64,000 nt of DNA from Peribacter sp043814035 (GTDB taxonomy: Bacteria; Patescibacteriota; Gracilibacteria; Peribacterales; Peribacteraceae): contig JBDRKJ010000002.1 in assembly GCA_043814035.1 (NCBI GenBank), positions 124,001 to 188,000 on the forward strand. Reading direction: 5' to 3'. Below are positions 1-7,541 of this stretch, piece after piece. The position numbers were made by a program, and so were the translations under genes. The notes under the pieces are model-generated. The model did no database searches and had not been told where the DNA came from. It was given only the letters and a program-made list of their open reading frames with translations. How positions within the stretch are numbered: the first letter of the stretch is position 1; every line of letters begins with the position of its first letter.

Positions 1-498
1 AAAAACTCTTGGCGCTACGAGGTAACTGACATGGGCTATAACTACCGCCTAACGGATATCCAGTGCGCGCTGGGGTTAAGCCAAATGAAAAAAATTCACA
101 CATGGACCACGCGAAGGCAGGAACTGGCCAAACGATATTCCTGTGCATTTTCGACAATAAAAGGTTTCACTCCACTCACCATGCGTCCTCACAGAGTGCA
201 TGCCTTTCACCTCTATGTTGTCCAGCTCGATCTCAATCATCTCTCCGCAGATCGCGATGAGATCTATCAGGCACTACGCGCGGAGAATATCGGAGTAAAT
301 GTGCACTATATTCCTGTACATCTTCATCCTTTCTATCAAAAAAGATTTGGCACTAAAGCAGGGCTCTGCCCGGTGGTCGAGCACGCGTTCGAACGCATCA
401 TCTCACTCCCACTATTTGCATCGATGACGGATGGTGATGCAGAGGACGTCATTGCCGCCCTTGAGAAGACTCTTTCTTACTACTACACACGTCCATGA
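1..498 (+). CDS. pseC: DegT/DnrJ/EryC1 aminotransferase, C-terminal part (PseC-like)
   Basis: The open frame runs in from the window edge, so only the last 165 residues are present. The segment 'GYNYRLTDIQCALGLSQ' followed by a C-terminal region ending near 'SLPLFASMTD' is typical of PLP-dependent sugar aminotransferases of the DegT/DnrJ/EryC1 family. The PLP lysine lies upstream of the window. In the pseudaminic acid pathway PseC transfers an amino group to C4 of the UDP-4-keto sugar. The assignment to PseC rests mainly on context, because pseG, pseH and pseI follow directly. The TGA stop overlaps the ATG of pseG in an ATGA, which implies translational coupling. A related aminotransferase for another nonulosonic acid cannot be excluded. 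Confidence 0.85.
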   Translation, partial: KNSWRYEVTDMGYNYRLTDIQCALGLSQMKKIHTWTTRRQELAKRYSCAFSTIKGFTPLTMRPHRVHAFHLYVVQLDLNHLSADRDEIYQALRAENIGVNVHYIPVHLHPFYQKRFGTKAGLCPVVEHAFERIISLPLFASMTDGDAEDVIAALEKTLSYYYTRP

Positions 499-1520
499 AT
501 TTCCTCTTTCGTACCGATGCAAGCACGGCCATCGGTTTGGGGCACGTGATGCGCTGCATAGCTCTGGCACAAGCTGCACGTACGACTGGTCACTCTTGCG
601 CCTTCGTCATGGCGCCGTGTGCATCTGCGATGGAACATCGACTGCAAGAAGAAGGATGTAACGTTGTGAATCTTGTTGCACAGCCTGGAAGTAAAGAAGA
701 TGCAACGGAAAGCGTTGAAATTGCCCGGAAGCAGGCTGTTGATTGGATTATCGTGGACGGCTACCAATTCAACGGTGCCTATCAAGAAGTCATTCGAAAG
801 AGCAAAGTTCCGTTTCTTTTTGTGGATGACTACGGACATGGTGCTCCGTACAAGGCAAACCTGATTCTCAACCAAAATTCCTACGCCCCACGCCACACCG
901 ACTGGTACGTGGAACGCCCATCGTCTGCACAACTACTCTTAGGCTCTCCGTACACCATGCTGCGCCGTGAATTCCTGACCGTTCCCCAAAAAGAAGAGGC
1001 TCCTGCAGTCACGAGCTCCGTCTTGCTCACACTAGGTGGAGGTGACCCGCGCAATGCCACCCTGCGAATCATGGAGGCACTGAAGCTCATCGAAGATATT
1101 CCACTTGAGGTAACTGTTGTCGTTGGAGGAGCAAACCTGCACCTGTCCGAAATCAATGCTGCTTCGGGAAACATGCGTATCGTTGTCGATACCACAGAAA
1201 TGCCCGTCCTCATGGCACAAGCGGATCTCGCTATCGCCGCAAGCGGAACGACTGCATATGAACTCGCATTTTTGGGCATCCCCACTATTCTCTGCGTGCT
1301 CGCACAGAATCAGCAAATGGTTGGCGATGATCTTAAGGCGCGGCAAGTCGCCGATCTTTTGGGTGACCCATTCGCCCACACGCCAGTCGAGATCGCTCAG
1401 CTCATTCGCGCCATCGCTCTAGATCGCACGAGGAGAGCAACATATACCCGCAATAGTCGTGCACTCATCGATGGGCAAGGATCTTCACGCGTGCTTTCTG
1501 CTCTGCTTGCCTCTCATTAA
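495..1520 (+). CDS. pseG: UDP-2,4-diacetamido-2,4,6-trideoxy-beta-L-altropyranose hydrolase
   Basis: A 341-residue protein opening with the PseG signature: 'FRTDAS' then 'GLGHVMRC', with His17 at the position of the catalytic His of characterised PseG. A second half with 'LLTLGGGDPRN' (about residue 178) and 'ASGTTAYELAFLGIPTI' (about 250) is the GT-B-like UDP-binding domain shared with MurG-type enzymes. PseG removes UDP from the diacetamido sugar to give the free sugar condensed by PseI. The start overlaps the previous stop by 4 nt; the next gene begins 5 nt after the stop. Length and motifs agree with the family and no oddities are seen. Confidence 0.9.
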   Translation: MNFLFRTDASTAIGLGHVMRCIALAQAARTTGHSCAFVMAPCASAMEHRLQEEGCNVVNLVAQPGSKEDATESVEIARKQAVDWIIVDGYQFNGAYQEVIRKSKVPFLFVDDYGHGAPYKANLILNQNSYAPRHTDWYVERPSSAQLLLGSPYTMLRREFLTVPQKEEAPAVTSSVLLTLGGGDPRNATLRIMEALKLIEDIPLEVTVVVGGANLHLSEINAASGNMRIVVDTTEMPVLMAQADLAIAASGTTAYELAFLGIPTILCVLAQNQQMVGDDLKARQVADLLGDPFAHTPVEIAQLIRAIALDRTRRATYTRNSRALIDGQGSSRVLSALLASH

Positions 1521-1525
1521 AACCA

Positions 1526-2002
1526 ATGTCTGCCACCCTCCATTTACGGCCAGTTACGCAAGAGGATAGTCGTCTGCTCTGGGAATGGGCGAATGACCCC
1601 GTAGTTCGGGCTGTTTCGTTTTCGACGGATGTCATCCCCTGGGACAAACACGAGCAGTGGCTGAAACGAAAACTGCAAGATGAACATTGCCGCATGTACA
1701 TTGCACTCAATGAAGAGAGCACTCCGGTTGGGCAGATCCGTTTCGACATCCGTGAAGACAATGAAGCGGAAGTCGATGTGCACCTCGCGCCCGCTTTGCG
1801 AGGAAAGGGATACGGCACAGCTCTGATTACAGAAGGACTCTGTGCATTCTTTGCGTCCAGTGATGCACAGACCGCACACTCTTTCATCAAGGAAGATAAT
1901 CTTGCCTCGCGCAATGTCTTTCTCAAGGCGGGATTTGTGGAACAGAAAAAGGAACACATGCACGAGCAGGAGGTTTATCATTTCACCTATAAGCACTCAT
2001 GA
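1526..2002 (+). CDS. pseH: GNAT N-acetyltransferase, PseH-like
   Basis: A 158-residue GNAT-fold protein. It opens with 'LRPVTQEDSRLLWEWANDP' and has the acetyl-CoA binding segment 'LRGKGYGTALI' (about residues 91-101, the R/QxxGxG/A motif) followed by 'NLASRNVFLKAGF', the usual GNAT C-terminal signature. PseH acetylates the 4-amino group of the UDP-sugar in pseudaminic acid synthesis. Its position between pseG and pseI supports this. A formyltransferase lies immediately downstream, so the acyl group added in this organism may not be only acetyl. It starts 5 nt after pseG, and its TGA overlaps the next ATG (ATGA). Confidence 0.83.
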   Translation: MSATLHLRPVTQEDSRLLWEWANDPVVRAVSFSTDVIPWDKHEQWLKRKLQDEHCRMYIALNEESTPVGQIRFDIREDNEAEVDVHLAPALRGKGYGTALITEGLCAFFASSDAQTAHSFIKEDNLASRNVFLKAGFVEQKKEHMHEQEVYHFTYKHS

Positions 2003-2727
2003 GTACGTCAGCCTACGTCGTCTGCGGCTGTAAATCGTGGAATCGAGAGATCTTCGATAAGCAAATCTCCAAGCTCTCCGGCAACTGGCACTTTATTGAG
2101 AAAAAGGAAGGGCTGACCACGGATGTTCTGAAAAAAATCCAGCCGCGCTTCGTCTTTTTTCTCCACTGGTCATGGAAGGTGCCATCCGAAATCTTCACAG
2201 CCTTCGAATGCATCAACTTTCATATGGCCGACGTACCATTCGGTCGCGGCGGGAGCCCTCTGCAGAATCTCATTCTCCGTGGACTCACGGAAACTAAACT
2301 ATCGGCTCTGCGCATGACGGATGCGCTCGATGCGGGCCCCATCTACCTTAAGGAGAACATGCGCCTTGAGGGTACGGCACAGGAAATTCTTACCCGTTCA
2401 AGCGCGCTGGCCGCACGCATGATCGAGCGTATCATTCGCGAACAACCAGTACCCTATGAGCAAGAGGGAGAACCTGTGATCTTCGAGCGTCGAACTCCCG
2501 AACAAAGTCGTATTCCTGAAGGCCTCTCACATCAGGCACTGTATGATTATATCCGTATGTTGGATGGCGAAGGTTACCCTCCTGCTTTCCTCGAATCCGG
2601 AGGATTCCGCTATGAATTCAGCAATGCTGTCCTCTATGATGACCGTCTCGACGCACATGTGACGATGACCCCCTCGTCCTCCAAAAAAGCCTCGGCGAAG
2701 GAGGATCTTTTCACCCCTCTGCCATGA
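1999..2727 (+). CDS. Formyltransferase-family protein in nonulosonic acid operon
   Basis: A 242-residue protein with the formyl transferase fold of Fmt/PurN and sugar N-formyltransferases. The catalytic Asn-His-Asp triad is visible as Asn73 and His75 in 'CINFHMADVPFGRGG' and Asp111 in 'DALDAGPIY'. Family members transfer a formyl group from N10-formyltetrahydrofolate to an amine. Here the substrate is probably an amino sugar of the pseudaminic acid type, inferred from the flanking pseH, deacetylase and pseI genes. It overlaps both neighbours by ATGA (1999-2002 and 2724-2727). It is too short and wrongly placed for methionyl-tRNA formyltransferase and lacks an obvious Fmt C-terminal domain. 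Substrate is not proven. Confidence 0.75.
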   Translation: MSTSAYVVCGCKSWNREIFDKQISKLSGNWHFIEKKEGLTTDVLKKIQPRFVFFLHWSWKVPSEIFTAFECINFHMADVPFGRGGSPLQNLILRGLTETKLSALRMTDALDAGPIYLKENMRLEGTAQEILTRSSALAARMIERIIREQPVPYEQEGEPVIFERRTPEQSRIPEGLSHQALYDYIRMLDGEGYPPAFLESGGFRYEFSNAVLYDDRLDAHVTMTPSSSKKASAKEDLFTPLP

Positions 2728-3404
2728 CAATTCTCGTTGTTGCCGCCCATCCGGATGATGAAGTCCTCGGCTGTGGAGGAACCATTGCGCGCATGGCTCA
2801 GGAAAAGAATGCCGTGCACGTACTTATCCTCGGAGAGGGCTTTACGGCACGCTACGCCGACGCGAGTGAAGCTCCTGCGGAAGAAAAGGAGAAACTCCAC
2901 AAGCAGGCCAAGGCAGCAGGAAAAAGGCTTGGTGCTACGAGCGTGACGATTGCCACCTTCCCCGATAATCGCTTCGATACTGTTCCTCTACTCGACATCG
3001 TGAAAGTGATTGAAGAGAAAATAGAAGAGCTTAAACCAGAGACAGTGTTCACTCAGCACGGTGGAGACCTGAACATCGATCATGAACGCACCTTCCGCGC
3101 CGTACTCACCGCCACACGACCCATGGAATCATCGAGTGTAAAACACGTTTACGCTTACGAGGTGCCCTCTTCTACAGAATGGTCATTTGGAAAATTTGCA
3201 CCAGCTTTCCATCCGAACTTCTTCATGGATATTTCTGGATCGCTCGATCAGAAAATTGAAGCAATGGCACTCTATGAAGGTGAGAGCCGAATATTCCCCC
3301 ATCCACGTTCAGCGGAGTCCCTTCGCGCACACGCGCACTACTGGGGCAGTATGGCGGGGCTAAAGACGGCGGAGGCATTTGAACTGATTCGAGAAATACA
3401 ATGA
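2724..3404 (+). CDS. PIG-L/LmbE family zinc deacetylase
   Basis: A 226-residue PIG-L/LmbE deacetylase. The N-terminal metal site is 'AAHPDDEVLGCGG' (His9, Asp11, Asp12), and the second part is 'HGGDLNIDH' at residues 112-120. Such enzymes remove N-acetyl groups from sugars such as GlcNAc derivatives in a Zn-dependent way. Placed between a formyltransferase and pseI, it could expose an amine that the formyltransferase re-acylates; that sequence of steps is an inference. It shares 4-nt overlaps with both neighbours and so belongs to the same polycistron. Confidence 0.82.
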   Translation: MTILVVAAHPDDEVLGCGGTIARMAQEKNAVHVLILGEGFTARYADASEAPAEEKEKLHKQAKAAGKRLGATSVTIATFPDNRFDTVPLLDIVKVIEEKIEELKPETVFTQHGGDLNIDHERTFRAVLTATRPMESSSVKHVYAYEVPSSTEWSFGKFAPAFHPNFFMDISGSLDQKIEAMALYEGESRIFPHPRSAESLRAHAHYWGSMAGLKTAEAFELIREIQ

Positions 3405-4474
3405 ACGGCGCTGTCACAATTAACGGAAAGACAATCGGTTCTGGCCACCCCGCCTACATCATCGCAGAACTCTCAGCGAACCACGGCGGAAGTTTCGATT
3501 GCGCCATCGAGACGATCCACGCCATGAAAGAATCGGGGGCGGATGCCGTGAAGCTGCAAACCTACACGGCCGATACAATGACGATTGAGAGTGACCGCGA
3601 AGAATTCAGAATCAAAGGGACGATGTGGGAAGGAAAAACGCTCCATGAACTGTATGGCGAAGCTTCTACTCCATGGGAGTGGCAGCCAAAACTCAAGGCG
3701 GAAGCGCAAAAAATAGGTCTCGACTGCTTCTCGAGCCCATTTGATGCCACCGCCGTCACGTTTCTAGAAAAAATGGATGTTCCCGCATACAAAATCGCCT
3801 CATTTGAGATCACTGATCTGCCACTCATTACCTGCGCGGCACACACAGGGAAACCGATGATCATTTCGACGGGAATGGCGAGCGAGCAGGAGATTCAGGA
3901 AGCTGTGGAATGCGCACGGAATGCCGGTAATGACCAGATCATTTTGCTGAAGTGCACGAGTGCCTACCCCGCTCCAGCGGAAGAGATGAATCTGCACACG
4001 ATTCCGGATATGCGCGAACGCTTCAAGGTTCCTGTCGGCCTCTCGGATCACTCACTCGAACTCACCATTCCCATAGCCGCAGTGGCATTGGGTGCTTGCG
4101 TCATCGAAAAACACTTCTGCCTTTCAAGAAAGGAACCGGGACCCGACACTGCCTTCTCGTTGGAGCCAAAGGAATTCCACGCCATGGTGGATGCCGTGCG
4201 TATGACGGAACGCGCACTCGGCACGGTGTCGTACGAACCGAGTGAAAAGGAAAAAACGAGCAAGAAGTTTCGCAGATCGCTCTTCGTTGTCGAAAATATC
4301 GCGAAGGGAGAAATCTTTACGGAGAAGAATGTCCGTTCCATTCGTCCGGCCGATGGGCTGCCACCCAAAGAAATCGCAAATGTCCTCGGAAAGCGCGCCA
4401 AGCGCGCCATCGAGCGGGGAACGCCCCTCTCGTGGGACTTAGTCGAAACAAAGAACGGCGCCAAAGAAGATTGA
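3401..4474 (+). CDS. pseI: Pseudaminic acid synthase
   Basis: A 357-residue NeuB-family synthase. The N-terminal TIM barrel has 'IIAELSANHGGS' (Glu23, Asn27, His28), 'AVKLQTYTADTMTI' and 'CFSSPFDATAV', a combination that is closer to PseI than to sialic or legionaminic acid synthases. 'VGLSDHS' and 'EKHFCLSRKEPGPD' follow. A C-terminal SAF/antifreeze-like domain occupies about residues 290-350. The enzyme condenses phosphoenolpyruvate with the 6-carbon sugar released by PseG. It is the last gene of the ATGA-coupled operon; a CMP-transferase (PseF) and dehydratase (PseB) are not in the window and would lie upstream or elsewhere. Confidence 0.9.
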   Translation: MNGAVTINGKTIGSGHPAYIIAELSANHGGSFDCAIETIHAMKESGADAVKLQTYTADTMTIESDREEFRIKGTMWEGKTLHELYGEASTPWEWQPKLKAEAQKIGLDCFSSPFDATAVTFLEKMDVPAYKIASFEITDLPLITCAAHTGKPMIISTGMASEQEIQEAVECARNAGNDQIILLKCTSAYPAPAEEMNLHTIPDMRERFKVPVGLSDHSLELTIPIAAVALGACVIEKHFCLSRKEPGPDTAFSLEPKEFHAMVDAVRMTERALGTVSYEPSEKEKTSKKFRRSLFVVENIAKGEIFTEKNVRSIRPADGLPPKEIANVLGKRAKRAIERGTPLSWDLVETKNGAKED

Positions 4475-4498
4475 ATGATAGGGTCCGTTCGGTATGAT
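4471..4498 (+). promoter_or_regulatory. Promoter of the 4506 gene
   Basis: TTGAAT, a 16-nt spacer, then TATGAT at 4493-4498. The expected transcription start falls on or next to the ATG at 4506, 7 nt after the -10. The upstream in-frame ATG at 4494 lies inside the -10 box and is therefore unlikely to be the start. Confidence 0.6.
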
Positions 4499-4505
4499 CG
4501 CCTGG

Positions 4506-5990
4506 ATGGATCGATTAAATGTCATCCTGAAGGCTTTTGACGGCGGAGCACTGGATAAGAAGTATGTGCTCGAACGTGCGTTCAAAAATATTCCCCTGGG
4601 TACCTGTGTCTCGGTATGCGATGAGAAGGAAGGAGCCCCCCTCCTTGATGCCAAGGAATACATTTGGTTATTGGCGGCCCCCTTCCGGGAAGGACGCTAT
4701 AGCGATGCAGATCTGAGCGCATGCGCTCCGCTTGACGAAGCGATCATCGAAAACATGCGACACTACGAAGCAGTGTTCATGGATATGGTGGATCGCTATG
4801 CAGATAAGATGAAAGATTTTCTCGTGTCGGATGACGTTCCCTATGCCGAACGTAAGAGAATCTACTATGCAAACCTGCGGTACTGGAACCACATGCTCGA
4901 ATCCAAAAAAATCGATCTGGTTGTGATGAACCATGAGCCGCACCAGTGTTACGACTACGTGCTCTATGGCTTGTGTAAAATGAAAAATATTCCTGTTCTC
5001 TATTTGGCACGCGTGTATACCGTCGACACGGTGTTTGTCGTTGCAGATTGGGAAGATCCCGCTCCTGAATTACAGAACGCATTGGAGAAGATCCGCAAGG
5101 AATATGCAGATTCCAGCAAGCCTGTGGAGCTCTCGAAGAATTACGAAGCATACTTTGAACTCTTCCGTAACAAGCAACCGGCCCCGTGGTACAAGCCGAA
5201 GAGTGTGAAGCTGAAGCCGCAGAGCTTCGCCTCCCGCTGGTGGAGGCAGGCAATCAAGATCCTCAAACGCGATCCGCGACGGTTTCTCGTCTCCGTCTTT
5301 TCCCCGCAATTCTGGGCACGAAAGTTCAAACAGCACAAAGCAATCAGCTTCTATGATCAACATGTCAAAATTCCGGACCTCAATCAGCCCTTCATCTACA
5401 TCGCACTGCACTACCAGCCCGAAGCCACCACCCTTCCCCTTTCGGGGGCATACGTGGAGCAGGAACGCATCGTACAGCTCCTCGCGACATATCTTCCTCC
5501 ACAAGTAAACATTTACGTGAAGGAACATCCGGCACAGGGAGAACGCTGCCGCAGCGAACAATTCTACCAATCCCTTCTTGTCCTGCCCTCCGTCACTTTC
5601 ATCCCGAGAGATACGGACACGTATCAATTGGTGGATCGCTGCCTTGCAGTTGCCACCGGTACAGGCACCGTAGGTTTCGAAGCCATGATGCGCTTAAAAC
5701 CGGTGCTGATGTTCGGCCATTTTCCCCATCAGTATGCTCCTGGTATTCACTGCATTCGTACGGCTGAAGATTGCAAGCGTGCTATTCAAGAAATAATGAG
5801 CCAAAAGGAATCACATTCTGTGCGTGATGTGCATATGTTCCTGAAGGCCATTGAGGAATGCGCTACACCCTTCCCCGGCCCACCCGATAGCCCTTTCGAG
5901 GAATACACGCAGAAGGAGAAATCTGAGCTGGTCGGTGCACTCATCGAGCAAAAAATCCGCTCCGTCGTCAGTGGATTACCCACTATTTAA
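4506..5990 (+). CDS. Putative capsule-type glycosyltransferase, paralog of the convergent gene
   Basis: A 494-residue protein that I do not recognise as a named enzyme. Its C-terminal half resembles capsule-polysaccharide/KpsS-type transferases (GT-B-like): 'PFIYIALHYQPEATTLP', 'NIYVKEHPAQGE', 'ATGTGTVGFEAM' and 'KPVLMFGHF'. These phosphate/nucleotide-binding turns resemble the Capsule_synth family. Its place directly after pseI suggests it uses the nonulosonic acid product, but this is inference. The start at 4506 is chosen because a promoter -10 covers the alternative ATG at 4494, and because it gives exactly the length of its paralog (494 residues). The 3' ends of the two paralogs overlap by 4 nt. 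Confidence 0.7.
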   Translation: MDRLNVILKAFDGGALDKKYVLERAFKNIPLGTCVSVCDEKEGAPLLDAKEYIWLLAAPFREGRYSDADLSACAPLDEAIIENMRHYEAVFMDMVDRYADKMKDFLVSDDVPYAERKRIYYANLRYWNHMLESKKIDLVVMNHEPHQCYDYVLYGLCKMKNIPVLYLARVYTVDTVFVVADWEDPAPELQNALEKIRKEYADSSKPVELSKNYEAYFELFRNKQPAPWYKPKSVKLKPQSFASRWWRQAIKILKRDPRRFLVSVFSPQFWARKFKQHKAISFYDQHVKIPDLNQPFIYIALHYQPEATTLPLSGAYVEQERIVQLLATYLPPQVNIYVKEHPAQGERCRSEQFYQSLLVLPSVTFIPRDTDTYQLVDRCLAVATGTGTVGFEAMMRLKPVLMFGHFPHQYAPGIHCIRTAEDCKRAIQEIMSQKESHSVRDVHMFLKAIEECATPFPGPPDSPFEEYTQKEKSELVGALIEQKIRSVVSGLPTI

Positions 5991-7471
5991 GCCGCAACAC
6001 CAAAGCACGTACTCAGCTCCTCCATGATCGCTCTGCTGCAGGACAATGCGTTCTCCTCTTCGGTGAGGCGCGACACGTTGTAGCAGAACGGATCCGTCAC
6101 GCCGTAGATGCATGTTTCCTCCAGAGCCTTCAAGTACAACCTGCACTCCAGAGAAGTGGGCGCTCGGCCTTCGTCGAACACCGCACGGATCGCCTCACGG
6201 CAATCCTCGCAGGTATGAATGCGGTACGCCCCCGGAGCATATTGATAGTAGCAATGACCGAAAAGAAGAACCGGCTTGCCACGAAAGAGTCCTTCGAATC
6301 CTGCCGTCCCCGCCGCCGTGACCGTGGCCCGGCAGTGTTCACGCAGCATAAACGTATCAAATCCTCTCGGCACAAACCGCACCTTAGGAAGATCCACAAA
6401 CCTACGATAGAAATCTGCATCGCGCTTCTGTGTACCGCTCGGTCGTGGATGCTCCTTCACATAGATGAGAACATCATCCGGAAGCAGGGCATTGAGCATT
6501 TGTGCAACCAGAATCTGATCTGCGTACCCTCCGGCCTGCGGCACGGTGGTCGCCTCCGGTTGATAGTGAAGGGGCATATAGACAAACGGACAACTTAAGT
6601 CGGGTGAAACAGCATGTGCGTTGTAGAACGCATTTGCCTCTCGCCGAACTCGCCACCGTCTCCATGCGCCAAGAGCACGGTTGATGCCGGAGGGCGTAAG
6701 ATAGAGCAGGGCGTAGCGAAGAAAAAAGAATGGCTTATGCACAAGTAACCGATATGCGGTTTTTCTGAACGGCACATACACTTCTTGTTCCTCAAGAGGT
6801 GGCGTTTGGCCAGCACTGCAGGTGAGCGCGCAGTAGCGCTGCTCAAACCGCTCCTGTAGCGGTATGGAAAGAGGGTCGCTCTCCGGCGCATACTGTACAC
6901 GGAGTGCCTCGAAGCGTTTGCCAGTCTGGAGGTTGGATTCCTCCCAGTCGTATTCGATGAACGACGTATCGCGAATGGCAGAAACACCGAAGAACACCAC
7001 GGGAATCTTCTTCAGCTTGCAAAGGTAATAGATGACGATATCTGGAATTTCATGTGGGATCCACGCCGAGAGATACAGATTGATACGCTGGCGTGTCAGG
7101 TAATCATTCCAGAATCTGAGGTGACGAAAGTACCACTGCTTGCGCGTGTCGTACGAAATACGTTTTTTCCATTCAAGCCGAGACACGATCTCCATAAAAA
7201 TCGCTTCGCACTCCCGCATATTCTCAATAAGTTCCTCATCGAGCGGCTGGAGCTTGGTCCAATCCACATCGGAATACTGGCACCCTCGTATCTGACTCGA
7301 GATGAACCACTTCTGTTGCTCCGCAGAAATCGCTTGGAAGTACCTCGGCTGAACTCCGCTCGAAATAATGCCGCAAAACTCAAAGGGATGCCGTGAGAGC
7401 ACCCGTTCCATAATCCGGACAGAAAAGTCAGCGGAGAACCGCCCCACGATCGCACGAATGGGTTTCTGCAT
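5987..7471 (-). CDS. Putative capsule-type glycosyltransferase, second paralog
   Basis: A 494-residue protein homologous along its whole length to the convergent gene at 4506-5990. Shared blocks include 'YSDVDWTKLQPLDEELIENMRECEAIFMEIV', split here as 'PLDEELIENMRECEAIFME', then 'LHYQPEATTVP', 'IYVKEHPRP', 'TAAGTAGFEGL' and 'KPVLLFGHCYYQYAPG'. The C-terminal half has the Capsule_synth/KpsS-like nucleotide-sugar binding look. The in-frame ATG at 7471 is chosen because a -10 (CATACT, 7479-7484) and -35 (TTGTTG, 7502-7507) sit just upstream. A longer frame would need a TTG at 7507 that overlaps that -35. Function is inferred only. Confidence 0.7.
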   Translation of the reverse strand: MQKPIRAIVGRFSADFSVRIMERVLSRHPFEFCGIISSGVQPRYFQAISAEQQKWFISSQIRGCQYSDVDWTKLQPLDEELIENMRECEAIFMEIVSRLEWKKRISYDTRKQWYFRHLRFWNDYLTRQRINLYLSAWIPHEIPDIVIYYLCKLKKIPVVFFGVSAIRDTSFIEYDWEESNLQTGKRFEALRVQYAPESDPLSIPLQERFEQRYCALTCSAGQTPPLEEQEVYVPFRKTAYRLLVHKPFFFLRYALLYLTPSGINRALGAWRRWRVRREANAFYNAHAVSPDLSCPFVYMPLHYQPEATTVPQAGGYADQILVAQMLNALLPDDVLIYVKEHPRPSGTQKRDADFYRRFVDLPKVRFVPRGFDTFMLREHCRATVTAAGTAGFEGLFRGKPVLLFGHCYYQYAPGAYRIHTCEDCREAIRAVFDEGRAPTSLECRLYLKALEETCIYGVTDPFCYNVSRLTEEENALSCSRAIMEELSTCFGVAA

Positions 7472-7478
7472 CGAAAAA

Positions 7479-7507
7479 AGTATGGCGCGAATCATCCTCA
7501 GCAACAA
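7479..7507 (-). promoter_or_regulatory. Promoter of the 7471 gene
   Basis: On the minus strand TTGTTG, a 17-nt spacer and CATACT, with the -10 ending 7 nt before the ATG at 7471. This predicts a leaderless or nearly leaderless transcript. Confidence 0.5.
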
Positions 7508-7541
7508 GGTGGGGCTTCAAGAAAATCCGGCTTCTGCACCC

